Source: Bosea beijingensis (GTDB taxonomy: Bacteria > Pseudomonadota > Alphaproteobacteria > Rhizobiales > Beijerinckiaceae). From it: 64,000 nt of DNA. The stretch is from NCBI RefSeq assembly GCF_030758975.1, contig NZ_CP132359.1, positions 3,307,283 through 3,371,282 on the forward strand. Direction: 5' to 3'. The notes under the pieces were generated by a model. The model had not been told where the DNA came from and did no database searches. It was given only the letters and a program-made list of their open reading frames with translations. The first letter of the stretch is position 1, and each line of letters opens with the position of its first letter. This document shows positions 8,640 to 16,395 of the stretch, in pieces. The position numbers and the translations under genes are program-made.

Positions 8640-9638
8640 TCAGGTCCCGAAGCGATCCCGCCAGGCTGGCCTGGCGCCGTCGAAGGGCAGGGCGGTCGCG
8701 GCGTGGACGCCGCGCGCCACCGCACGGGCGAGCACATCGGCCGCCGTGGCGCAGAGCTCGGTCATCGCGAAGGCGTCCGAGGGGGCGCCGCTATAGCCGG
8801 TCGCCGCGGCGAAGACGATGTCGCCATCCAGCGGCGCATGCGCGGGACGCAAGGCACGCGCGAGGCCGTCATGAGCGGCAAGCGCGAGCCGGCGGGCCTG
8901 CGACTTGGTGAGAACTGCATCGGTCGCGACGAGGGCGATCGTGGTGTTCTGGCCGGTGCCGCCCTTGAAGCGAAGGGCGGTGTCGGCAGGGGTGATGGAC
9001 GCAGGCCAGCCCAGGCCGCCGAATTCGCTGCCGTGCTCATAGGGCGCTGCCCAGAAATGTGGGCCGTCGCCGATCGTGGCGCTGCCGACGGCATTGACCG
9101 CGACGAGCGCGCCGACGATCTGCCCGGTCGCCGCCCGCGCGCTGGCTGAGCCGAGGCCGCCTTTCAGGGTGGCGGTGGTCGCGCCGTAGCCGGCGCCGGC
9201 CGTTCCGAGCGCGAAGCTGGCAGACGCTGCGGCGGCAGCCTCGGCGCCAAGCCGGGCATAGGGCGTCTCGGCCTTGCCGCGGGCCCAGGGCTTCTCGCCG
9301 CCATTCATCAGGTCGAACAGGATCGCCTGTGGGACGATCGGCACGCGGAAGGAGCCGACCGGAAAGCCGCGCCCCTCATGCGCGAGCCAGCGCATCGCGC
9401 CGTCTGCGGCGCCGAGCCCCCAGGCCGAGCCGCCGGAGAGCACGATGGCGTCGACATGCTCGACGGTCATTTCCGGGTCGAGCAGGGAGGTGTCGCGTGT
9501 CCCCGGCGCGCCGCCGAGCACGGCAGCGGAGGCGATCGTCGGACGGTCGAAGATAGTGACGGTGACGCCTGTCGCTGCCGCCGCGTCATGCGCCTGGCCG
9601 ACGAGCAGGCCGCGGACGTCGGTGATGAGGTTTTGCAT
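8640..9638 (-). CDS. P1 family (S58, DmpA/NylC superfamily) peptidase
   Basis: 332 residues from the ATG giving MQNLITDVRGLLVG. Family stretches are ITDVRGLLVGQAHD, VLSGGSAWGLGAADGAMRW, GYGATTATLKGGLGSAS and LDGDIVFAAATGYSGAP. These proteins are made as one chain that cuts itself to expose a Ser or Thr nucleophile on the beta chain and hydrolyse amides. In the region where I expect the cleavage site (before LDGDIVFAAATG) I see HAPLDGDI with no Ser or Thr right beside it, so activity is uncertain. Single gene with no operon partner. Confidence 0.82.
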   Translation of the reverse strand: MQNLITDVRGLLVGQAHDAAAATGVTVTIFDRPTIASAAVLGGAPGTRDTSLLDPEMTVEHVDAIVLSGGSAWGLGAADGAMRWLAHEGRGFPVGSFRVPIVPQAILFDLMNGGEKPWARGKAETPYARLGAEAAAAASASFALGTAGAGYGATTATLKGGLGSASARAATGQIVGALVAVNAVGSATIGDGPHFWAAPYEHGSEFGGLGWPASITPADTALRFKGGTGQNTTIALVATDAVLTKSQARRLALAAHDGLARALRPAHAPLDGDIVFAAATGYSGAPSDAFAMTELCATAADVLARAVARGVHAATALPFDGARPAWRDRFGT

Positions 9639-9812
9639 GGGCAACCCGCCGGCGAACCGAATCGCCTCGAAGGCGTTGTCGCTACATTACGATCTTTTCA
9701 TGCGCAGGCCATTGCCGGGTCAGGCCTGCGGGATCAGGTTCAGGCTATCGCCAATCGGCTTCGAGACCCGCTGCGCGACGCTTCGACAGGACTGCTCCAA
9801 GGAGATTGCCCC

Positions 9813-10454
9813 GTGAAACCCATTGCCCTCATCGCCGCATCCTCGATCGCGATGCTCGCCGGCAGCTTTGCCCTGGCGCAGCCGCAGCCGGTGCCGCCCG
9901 CAGGCGGCGGCGACCAGAAGCAGGAACGCAGCGAAAGCCGCGAACAGCGCCGCGACGAATGGCGCGAGCGCCGGGCCGAGCGCGCCAAGGAGCGGATGGA
10001 GGAGCGCTTGTCCAAGGTGCGCGCCGATCTCAAGCTCAGGCCGGAGCAGACGGCTCTCTTCGACAAGGTCGAGGGATTGATCAAGCAGCGCAGTTCCGAG
10101 CGCGGCGAGCGCTTGCAAACGATGCGCGAACGGCGCGAGGCGCTGCGCCATGCCGACCTGATGGAGCGGCTCGACGCCACCGCCAACCGGCAGGGCGAGC
10201 GGGCGGCCCGCTCCAAGGAACTGGCCGATGCCGTGCGCCCGCTCTGGACGACGCTCAGCGACGAGCAGAAGACCGTGCTGCGCCGCTCGGTGCGCGAGGC
10301 CATGGCGGAAGGGCGAGAGCGCTTCCGCGAGATGCGCGCCTGGCGCGGCGGCTGGAATGACAACGACCGGGGCGACCGCTGGGAGCGCGGCGATCGTGGC
10401 GACCGCGGTGGAAGCCGGCACTGGCAGGGTCGCGACGACCAGAACGAGGATTGA
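9813..10454 (+). CDS. Periplasmic Spy/CpxP-like LTXXQ-motif protein
   Basis: 213 residues from a GTG with AAGGAG eight bases upstream. A signal peptide (about 1-23, ending FALAQ) is followed by a proline/glutamine linker, then a highly charged, mostly helical Arg/Glu-rich domain with two degenerate LTxxQ copies: LKLRPEQ near residue 76 and LSDEQ near residue 149. Spy/CpxP proteins are periplasmic chaperones or stress sensors. The last 40 residues are an unusual run of Gly/Arg/Asp repeats (GDRWERGDRGDRGGS), probably disordered. A hairpin terminator lies 38 bp downstream. Confidence 0.8.
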   Translation: MKPIALIAASSIAMLAGSFALAQPQPVPPAGGGDQKQERSESREQRRDEWRERRAERAKERMEERLSKVRADLKLRPEQTALFDKVEGLIKQRSSERGERLQTMRERREALRHADLMERLDATANRQGERAARSKELADAVRPLWTTLSDEQKTVLRRSVREAMAEGRERFREMRAWRGGWNDNDRGDRWERGDRGDRGGSRHWQGRDDQNED

Positions 10455-10491
10455 GGCCGGGGCTCAGCCGGGCTTCAGCTCCATGGTTGAA

Positions 10492-10523
10492 AAGAGCCGC
10501 GTCCGGGTTCGGGCGCGGCTCTT
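10492..10523. terminator. Hairpin terminator between converging genes
   Basis: A perfect 10-bp stem, AAGAGCCGCG against CGCGGCTCTT, encloses a 12-base loop. On the minus strand the stem runs into TTTTC, which fits a terminator for the PsiF-repeat gene; on the plus strand it closes the Spy-like gene with only a weak T run. Confidence 0.75.
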
Positions 10524-10549
10524 CGCTTATGGTTTGCAGGTGCCGGCCT

Positions 10550-10792
10550 TCAGGTGCCGACCGCGTCCGAGACGCATTTCTTGGTGAAGCTGTTCTTGGC
10601 GGCGCCGGCCAGTTTCCTGTCGGCGGCCTGCTTGTCGCACGCGGCGCCCGCGTCCTTCTCGCATTTGGTCAGGAAGCTGGTCTTCGCCGCGCCGGCCAGT
10701 TTCTTGTCCGTCGCCTGAAGGTTGCAGCTTTGCGCCTGGGCGGCGCCGGCCATGCAGCACACGGCGAACGCGGTCAGCAGAAGTCTTGTCAT
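10550..10792 (-). CDS. Small exported protein with two PsiF repeats
   Basis: 80 residues with a clear signal peptide (about 1-20, cleavage after AGAAQA). The mature part has two copies of a cysteine-bracketed motif: CNLQATDKKLAGAAKTSF and CDKQAADRKLAGAAKNSF, each ending with K-C. That is the PsiF repeat, first described in a phosphate-starvation-inducible protein of E. coli; the function is unknown. A strong AGGAG lies before the ATG. No Pho box could be identified with confidence upstream. Confidence 0.85.
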   Translation of the reverse strand: MTRLLLTAFAVCCMAGAAQAQSCNLQATDKKLAGAAKTSFLTKCEKDAGAACDKQAADRKLAGAAKNSFTKKCVSDAVGT

Positions 10793-10992
10793 GCGAATCT
10801 CCTCTCCGGGGAGATGACGCTACGCTACCGCGCTGCCGGGAGATACGGGGTAGAGTGATGCCGCCCCGCTTTCGCCAAAATCCCTAACACACGGAATTTG
10901 CATGGGATTCAGGCATTTACCATATCCATTCAGTTTGGATTCACGGCTCGCCATTTACGCTTTGTCAGTGATTGCGATGCGAAAGGTGAACC

Positions 10993-11145
10993 ATGAAGCA
11001 GACATGGTCATGCTGGGCGATGCGGGCCTTCATCGGGTCCGTCTTCATCGTCTGCCTGTTCGGGCCCTATGCGCTGTCGATCCTGATCGGCTGCTTGGGG
11101 GTAGGCTGCTACTTCTTCCGCAATGAGGTCGGTTCGCATCTCTGA
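10993..11145 (+). CDS. 50-residue small membrane protein
   Basis: MKQTWSCWAMRAFIGSVFIV opens a 50-residue protein that is almost one hydrophobic hairpin (about residues 11-43), ending FFRNEVGSHL. AAAGGTGA lies five bases before the ATG, a good ribosome-binding site. Four cysteines lie in or near the membrane part. An overlapping frame beginning at 10902 is longer but has no such site and reads as noise. I do not recognise the family. A stand-alone gene of this size must be called tentatively. Confidence 0.5.
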   Translation: MKQTWSCWAMRAFIGSVFIVCLFGPYALSILIGCLGVGCYFFRNEVGSHL

Positions 11146-11208
11146 GTCGCTGCCCGGCGAGCCTCGCTCCGAAAGGCCGCTTTTCGCCGCCCTGCCGCAC
11201 GACGCATT

Positions 11209-11493
11209 CTACCTGATCCGGCGCAGGTGACAGGTCTTCACCTTGCCGCCGCGGCCATCCGAGCGCCAGGCGCAACCTGAGCGGGCTGGCGTGCGGTCGT
11301 AGAGATAGATCTGCGCGCGCCGCTTGCGATTGAAGCTCTGATTCGAAAAATCGTGCCCGCCGACCCGGACATTGCGTCCGAAACGGACCTCTGCGGTCGC
11401 AGCCGACGACAGCGTGAGGCTTATACCCGTCGCCATCATGACCAGGCCGGCGAGCACGACCAGCGTGCCGGACATCGCCTTCAGCGTGGCCAT
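11209..11493 (-). CDS. Small basic exported protein of unknown function
   Basis: 94 residues from an ATG preceded by GGGAGA. A hydrophobic stretch (about 8-33) ends in SSAATA and looks like a signal peptide or signal anchor. The mature part is short and arginine-rich (NQSFNRKRRAQIYLYDRT) with two cysteines (SGCAWRS and KTCHLRRIR) that could pair. Not recognised. The gene is separated from rpsD by the rpsD terminator and is read in the same direction. Confidence 0.6.
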   Translation of the reverse strand: MATLKAMSGTLVVLAGLVMMATGISLTLSSAATAEVRFGRNVRVGGHDFSNQSFNRKRRAQIYLYDRTPARSGCAWRSDGRGGKVKTCHLRRIR

Positions 11494-11553
11494 GTGATTC
11501 TCCCGATCGCTGCAGACGACATTCACTGTCGATAGCAGACCGTCCGCAGAACG

Positions 11554-11582
11554 AAAAAGGGGACGGCCCGAAGGCCATCCCC
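11554..11582 (-). terminator. Rho-independent terminator of rpsD
   Basis: Read on the minus strand, GGGGATGGCC, loop TTCG, GGCCGTCCCC form a 10-bp stem with one G-T pair, followed by TTTTTC. It lies 44 bp past the rpsD stop. The TTCG loop makes this an extra-stable hairpin. Confidence 0.9.
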
Positions 11583-11626
11583 TGAATGTCGTCCCGGCCT
11601 TGAAAGGCAGAGGGCGTTGCCGCCGA

Positions 11627-12244
11627 TCAGCGCGAGTAGAACTCGATGACCAGGTTCGGCTCCATCTGCACCGCATAGGGCACGTCCGACAGGGTCGGGG
11701 TGCGGGTGTAGGTGGCCGTGGACTTGCCGTGGTCGGCGTCGATGTAATCCGGCACGTCGCGCTCGGCCAGCGTGGCCGACTCGATGACGATGGCGAGCTG
11801 GCGCGAGCTCTCCTTGACCGCGATCACGTCGCCCGGCTTCACCTGGTAGGAGGCGATGTTGACGCGCTTGCCGTTCACGGTGATGTGGCCGTGGTTGACG
11901 AACTGGCGGGCCGCGAAGACGGTCGGCACGAACTTGGCGCGGTAGATCACCGCGTCCAGACGACGCTCGAGCAGGCCGATCAGGTTCTCGCCCGAGTCGC
12001 CCTTCAGGCGGATGGCCTCGGCGTAGTAGCGGCGGAACTGCTTCTCGGAGATCGAGCCGTAGTAGCCCTTCAGCTTCTGCTTGGCGCGGAGCTGCGTGCC
12101 GAAGTCGGACGGCTTGCCCTTGCGGCGCTGGCCGTGCTGGCCGGGGCCGTATTCACGACGGTTGACCGGGGACTTCGGGCGGCCCCAGATGTTCTGACCG
12201 AGGCGGCGGTCAATCTTGTACTTCGCCTCATGGCGCTTCGACAT
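11627..12244 (-). CDS. rpsD: 30S ribosomal protein S4
   Basis: 205 residues from [20 protein letters not shown], the exact alphaproteobacterial S4 form. It keeps the S4 RNA-binding domain (about 95-160, [34 protein letters not shown]) and the amino region [26 protein letters not shown] lies before the ATG. S4 binds 16S rRNA early in small-subunit assembly and helps keep decoding accurate. It is a single-gene unit here with its own terminator, not in the alpha operon. Confidence 0.98.
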   Translation of the reverse strand: MSKRHEAKYKIDRRLGQNIWGRPKSPVNRREYGPGQHGQRRKGKPSDFGTQLRAKQKLKGYYGSISEKQFRRYYAEAIRLKGDSGENLIGLLERRLDAVIYRAKFVPTVFAARQFVNHGHITVNGKRVNIASYQVKPGDVIAVKESSRQLAIVIESATLAERDVPDYIDADHGKSTATYTRTPTLSDVPYAVQMEPNLVIEFYSR

Positions 12245-12440
12245 GTCGCGTGTCCTCTCAGGTTCGCGAGTTGAGGACCGCGCCCTCCTGTTCCCTTGCG
12301 GGACGACAGATCCAGCTTCCGAAGAAGAGCGGATCACGGGTGCGGAAAAAGCCACGCGGCCCCGTGAGGAGCCGCGCGACGAGAGGGCGTATGACGGAAA
12401 GCCGGCTTCGAGTCAATTCCGGGACGGCGAAAAGCCGCTC

Positions 12441-12664
12441 TCAGCGCCAGTAGCCATAAGGCCGATAATCATAGTGGCGGCGCGGACGGTGCTTGTACCA
12501 GCCATAATGGTTGCCGAGATGCCGGCGCGGGCCGCGGCGGTCGAAGCCGTGATGTCCGTGGCCTTGTTCCAGCGATGGGACTTGGCCTGCCCTTCGATGT
12601 GGGTGCCAGCGCCCGCAAAGGCGAAGCCGATGGCAGGTGCGAACAGCAATGGCAGCTTTCTCAT
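12441..12664 (-). pseudogene. Frameshifted gene for a small exported His/Arg/Tyr-rich protein
   Basis: From the ATG at 12664 the frame gives a clean signal-peptide-like start (MRKLPLLFAPAIGFAFAGAG) and reads sensibly to about SHRWNK, then turns into low-quality alanine/threonine/isoleucine sequence. One frame over, starting at the same place, the reading becomes GHGHHGFDRRGPRRHLGN and runs on through tyrosine/arginine-rich sequence to PYGYWR and a stop at 12441. Small exported proteins with exactly this kind of His/Tyr/Arg-rich tail are common in this group. A single missing base near 12560-12566 would restore the whole protein. Either the gene is broken or there is a sequencing error. Confidence 0.65.
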
Positions 12665-12725
12665 AAACGTTCGCTCCTTGCGATGTGCGCCATCGCAGGG
12701 AACGGTGGATCTGCGGCAGGTTTCG

Positions 12726-13592
12726 TCAGTTTGTCAGCGGCATGGGCTCGATCGCGACCTGGGCCAGGCCGTAGCCCGCCAGCGCGATCCGCAACGGGCC
12801 GCTCAGGCCGGCGCCGGAGGTGAAGACTGCGGTGGCGTCGGGGCAGGGCACGCTGGCCGGATCAGACGGGCCGAGCAATTGCATGACGCGCCGCGCGATC
12901 GCGGGGGCGGGATCGAGCCATTCGACCGGCCAGGGCGCCAGGCGCCTCATGCGCTCCAGCAGCAGCGGATAATGCGTGCAGGAGAGGGTGACGACATCGG
13001 TGCGGCGGCCATTGGCCTCGACGAAGCAAGGGGCGATCTCGGCCAGCAGTGCGTCGTCGTCGACCGGCTCGCCTCTCAGCGCCTGCTCGGCGAGGCCGGC
13101 CAAGCGCGTCGAGCCGACGAGCGTCACGTCGCAATGCGCAGCGTAGCTCTCGATCAGTTCACGCGTGTAGACGCGGGCCACGGTGCCGGGCGTCGCCAGC
13201 ACGGAGATCATGCCGCTGCGGGTCGCGGCCGCGGCCGGCTTGATCGCGGGCACGGTGCCGACGAAGGGAATCGCGAAGCGCGCCCGCAAGGACGGCAGGA
13301 CCAGCGTCGAAGCGGTGTTGCAGGCGATCACGACCAGGTCGGGGTGGAAGCGCGCGATCAGGCGCTCCGTCACCGCGAGGATGCGGATTGCGAGCTCGTC
13401 CTCGCCGAGGCGGCCATAGGGAAAGCCGGCATCGTCGGCAGCATAGACGATGTGGGCGCCGGGGCAGGCCTGGGTGGTGCGCGAGAGCACGGTGAGGCCG
13501 CCGAGGCCGGAATCGAAGACGAGAATGGTCGGCTGGGAGCGGGGGATCGCGAGGGGGCGGTGGCCCGTGCCGGCGAGGAGATCGACTTGCAT
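12726..13592 (-). CDS. murI: Glutamate racemase
   Basis: About 288 residues from the ATG at 13592; a TTG seven codons earlier (13613, with GGAG upstream) is a real alternative. The two catalytic cysteines are in ACNTAS and SCTHYPLL, and the acid-base region DSGLGGLTVL and FGxP-like AGFPYGRLGEDEL are present. The enzyme turns L-glutamate into D-glutamate for peptidoglycan. The gene stands alone. Nothing odd beyond the uncertain start. Confidence 0.95.
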   Translation of the reverse strand: MQVDLLAGTGHRPLAIPRSQPTILVFDSGLGGLTVLSRTTQACPGAHIVYAADDAGFPYGRLGEDELAIRILAVTERLIARFHPDLVVIACNTASTLVLPSLRARFAIPFVGTVPAIKPAAAATRSGMISVLATPGTVARVYTRELIESYAAHCDVTLVGSTRLAGLAEQALRGEPVDDDALLAEIAPCFVEANGRRTDVVTLSCTHYPLLLERMRRLAPWPVEWLDPAPAIARRVMQLLGPSDPASVPCPDATAVFTSGAGLSGPLRIALAGYGLAQVAIEPMPLTN

Positions 13593-13675
13593 GATGATGC
13601 CGCGGAATTCCAAAGCATGACTCCGCCAGAGACGGGTTAAGGGACGGTCAATGCGGCGTTCAGCGGCTGTGTCGA

Positions 13676-13700
13676 ATTTAGTTGACTCCGTCCACTAAAT
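13676..13700. promoter_or_regulatory. Inverted repeat, likely operator of the MarR-GNAT gene
   Basis: ATTTAGTTGAC and GTCCACTAAAT form an 11-bp inverted repeat with one mismatch around a 3-base centre. It lies 77 bp upstream of the MarR-GNAT start and in the gap facing murI. Spacing and near-perfect symmetry fit a MarR-family site. The adjacent gene is the obvious candidate; no binding has been shown. Confidence 0.55.
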
Positions 13701-13776
13701 CGAATGGCATCGCGGACCACTCGGCAAAACCGCGGCGCGGTTTTGTGCCCGGACATGCTCTCGCTGGAGGCGCGCC

Positions 13777-14715
13777 ATGGAAACCACCGAGACAGCGGTA
13801 GCTGCCATCCGCCGCTTCAACCGCTTCCATACGCGTTGGGTCGGGGCGCTCGGGGGCAGCCTGCACGGCTCGGGTCTCGCGCTTGCCGAGGCGCGCGTGC
13901 TGTACGAGCTGGCGCAGCGCGACGACTGGCAAGCGGCCGAGATGGCCAAGACGCTCGATCTCGATCCGGCCTATCTCTCGCGCATCCTCAAGCGCTTTAC
14001 GGGGCAGGGCTGGCTCGAGCGCAGCCGCTCGGCCGCCGATGGCCGGGCCTGGCGCCTGCGATTGACCGCCAAAGGCAGGGCCGCCTTTCAGCCGCTCGAC
14101 ATGGCCTCCAGCACGCAGGCGGGAGCGATCCTGCAACGGCTGGCGCCGGTCGAGCAGGCCCGCCTCGTCGATGCGCTCGCCGATACCGAGCGGCTTCTAT
14201 CGGGCGATGTTCGCGATCGCGCCGCGCCGATCATCCGCGAGCACCGGGCCGGCGACATGGGCTGGGTGATCGCCGCCCATGGCCGGCTCTACGCTGAAGA
14301 CTATGGCTGGGACCTGCATTTCGAGGCGCTGGTCGCGGAGATCGCCGCGAGATTCCTGCGCGAATTCAAGCCCGGCCGCGAGCGCTGCTTCATCGCCGAG
14401 TTCGATGGCCAGCCTGTCGGCTCGGCCTTCGTCGTGCAGGAGGACGAGAGGACCGCGAAGCTCCGGCTCGTGATCGTCGAGAAGCGGGCGCATGGGCTGG
14501 GGCTGGGCAAGCGGCTGGTCCGCGAGGCGATCGGTTTCGCGCGCGCCGCCGGTTACGAGCGCATGGTGCTCTGGACCAACGACATCCTGCATGCGGCGCG
14601 CGGGATCTATGTCGGCGAGGGCTTCCGGCTGATGGCAGAGGAGAAGCATCACTCCTTCGGCAAGGACCTCGTCGGGCAGAACTGGGAACTGGCCTTGCGG
14701 CCGAGCGCGGGCTGA
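13777..14715 (+). CDS. MarR-type regulator fused to a GNAT acetyltransferase
   Basis: 312 residues with TGGAGG before the ATG. Residues about 1-140 are a MarR winged-helix domain (LALAEARVLYELAQ, LDLDPAYLSRILKRFTGQG, RSRSAADGRAWRLRLT). Residues about 150-310 are a GNAT fold with the acetyl-CoA loop in RAHGLGLGKRLVREAIGFAR and a carboxy-terminal WTNDILHAARGIYVGEGF. This fusion is a known two-domain architecture; the acetylated substrate may also be the signal. Its own upstream inverted repeat suggests self-regulation. The start is firm; the substrate is unknown. Confidence 0.9.
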   Translation: METTETAVAAIRRFNRFHTRWVGALGGSLHGSGLALAEARVLYELAQRDDWQAAEMAKTLDLDPAYLSRILKRFTGQGWLERSRSAADGRAWRLRLTAKGRAAFQPLDMASSTQAGAILQRLAPVEQARLVDALADTERLLSGDVRDRAAPIIREHRAGDMGWVIAAHGRLYAEDYGWDLHFEALVAEIAARFLREFKPGRERCFIAEFDGQPVGSAFVVQEDERTAKLRLVIVEKRAHGLGLGKRLVREAIGFARAAGYERMVLWTNDILHAARGIYVGEGFRLMAEEKHHSFGKDLVGQNWELALRPSAG

Positions 14716-14721
14716 GGCCTG

Positions 14722-16038
14722 TCAGGCCTTCAGGCGCGCGATCGCCGCTGCTGCCGCGCGCCCGGCGAGCGTCGCGCCGCCGACCGTCATGGCGCCGCCG
14801 CCGGCCGTCGCCTCGCCGGCGATGAAGAGCCGGTTGCCGATCGGCCGGGCGAGAGCGTCGCGCGCCGCCTCATGGCCGGGGTCGCAGATCGAATAGGAGC
14901 CGCGGGCGAAGGGATCGGTCCACCAGGCCGGGAAGGAGACCTGTTTAACAGCCTTGCGGAAGTCCGAGCCGACCATCTTGACCAGCAGGTCGACGAGATG
15001 GGCCCGGGCCTCCTCGGTGCCTGCCTCGGAGAGCTTGCGGGCATAGTCGCCGCCGCAATAGCCGATGACGATATCCTGGCCGCCGGGGAACATGTCGAGA
15101 TTCATCATACGCTCGGGTGCGGCGGCTTCGAGGAAACTCGTACCCGGCGTGATGCCGAATCGATCGCCCTCGACCTTGAGCGCGATCTTGGTGAGCGCCC
15201 CCATATGCAGGCCGGCAAGGGCGTCGCGTGTCGCGGCCGGCAGTTCCGGGATGAAGCGGATCGTACCGGCCTTCAGAACGCCGACCGGCACCGTGACGAT
15301 GCAGGCATTGGCGCGCAGCGTTCCCGAGCGGGTGGTGACGGTCACGCCCGGCCCGTCCCAGCGGATCGTCTCGACCGGCTCGTTCAGACGGATATCGAGC
15401 CCGGCAGCCGAGCGCGCGACGAGATTGCCGTAGCCCGACGGGACGATGAGATCGTCCCCTGACCACAGGCGCTGATAGTCGCGCGCCGAGATGCGGCTCG
15501 ATTCCTCGCCGATCGAGAGCAGCAAGCCGGAGGCGGCGATGGGCGCGAGCTCCGGGCCGAGATCGCCCAGCAATTCGGCGATCGACATGTCGCGCTGCGT
15601 GAGATCGACCGTCTCCAGACGGCGGTCGATCTGGCCGAAGGCACTCCGGCGGCGATTGCGGTCGGAATCCGCCATCGGCTTGCCGTCGGCGAAGACCTTG
15701 AAGCCGCTGCCCCAGGCTTCGGCGGGCGTGGCGATGCCGAGATCGCGGGCGATTTGGACCCAGGGGTTACGCTCCGCCCAGTGGATGAACATCGCGCCGG
15801 CATCGTAGGCGGGGCCGAGCGAGGCGTCGGTGAAGGCGCGCCCGCCGACGCGCCCACGCGCTTCGAGCACGACGGCACGCCTTCCGGCGGCTTGGAGGGC
15901 CTGGGCGGCTGCAATGCCGGCGGCGCCGGCCCCGATCACGACGACATCCACATCGGTCGCGGCGGCCGCGCGGCCGGCGATGGCGAAGCTCGCGGCCATG
16001 GCGCCCGTTCCCGTCAAGATCGTCCGGCGGTCTAGCAT
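14722..16038 (-). CDS. Exported flavin amine oxidase
   Basis: 438 residues. The amino end MLDRRTILTGTGAMAASFAI has a twin arginine, a hydrophobic core and an AAAA cleavage region, as in Tat substrates exported folded with cofactor. The FAD-binding GxGxxG is VVVIGAGAAGIAAAQAL, followed by the amine oxidase stretch RGRVGGRAFTD and the carboxy-terminal FAD loop LFIAGEATAGGGAMTVGGA. The family oxidises primary or secondary amines (polyamines, amino acids) to aldehydes with hydrogen peroxide. The catalytic lysine usually seen near LTKIALKVEG appears as that lysine here. No operon partner. Confidence 0.87.
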   Translation of the reverse strand: MLDRRTILTGTGAMAASFAIAGRAAAATDVDVVVIGAGAAGIAAAQALQAAGRRAVVLEARGRVGGRAFTDASLGPAYDAGAMFIHWAERNPWVQIARDLGIATPAEAWGSGFKVFADGKPMADSDRNRRRSAFGQIDRRLETVDLTQRDMSIAELLGDLGPELAPIAASGLLLSIGEESSRISARDYQRLWSGDDLIVPSGYGNLVARSAAGLDIRLNEPVETIRWDGPGVTVTTRSGTLRANACIVTVPVGVLKAGTIRFIPELPAATRDALAGLHMGALTKIALKVEGDRFGITPGTSFLEAAAPERMMNLDMFPGGQDIVIGYCGGDYARKLSEAGTEEARAHLVDLLVKMVGSDFRKAVKQVSFPAWWTDPFARGSYSICDPGHEAARDALARPIGNRLFIAGEATAGGGAMTVGGATLAGRAAAAAIARLKA

Positions 16039-16395
16039 CTCTGGAATCCCATGATGCTCCGCATGTTGGAGCCTTGCCCTCGCATTGCAACGGCAAGCTG
16101 ACGGCAGAGCGGCAAGGCGCGATCACGAGATCGGGAGCCCCGCAGGGCCGTCAGGCGAGGTCGAGTGGCGTCAGCTTAGAACGATGCGATCAATTATTAT
16201 TCTTTAGATGAATTCTACCATTGTGATCTTCCTGCATCGGAAGATGTCCTTCATGTGGCAGGTGATTGACAGTTATCGAGTCGATCCATATCCGAATACT
16301 GTCTTATCGGGCGGATAAGATCTTGTTTGTATTAATTTAAAACTGCGAAGCGCGGCGGCCCCGGTCCGCAGCGTTCAGAAGGACGGGTCAAGGCC
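16039..16395. other. 357-bp AT-rich intergenic region with likely promoters for a receptor gene
   Basis: No gene is visible. GC falls markedly from about 16180 to 16345 (TTATTATTCTTTAGATG and TTGTATTAATTTAAAACTG), the kind of stretch that carries regulated promoters. It separates the amine oxidase from the TonB-dependent receptor, which are transcribed away from each other. The Irr-box-like site at 16203-16219 lies inside it. Confidence 0.6.
16203..16219. promoter_or_regulatory. Irr-box (ICE)-like motif upstream of the TonB-dependent receptor
   Basis: TTTAGATGAATTCTACC matches the rhizobial iron-control pattern TTTAGAA-NNN-TTCTAAA at 11 of its 14 fixed positions and keeps the inverted TAGA/TCTA symmetry. 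Irr in Hyphomicrobiales represses or activates haem and iron uptake genes through such sites. It lies 177 bp before the receptor start. This is an inference from pattern and neighbour. Confidence 0.4.

Noticed and set aside
10902..11126. 74-codon open frame before the 50-residue membrane protein
   Set aside because: No ribosome-binding site and irregular composition; the shorter frame at 10993 has AAAGGTGA and a clear membrane hairpin.
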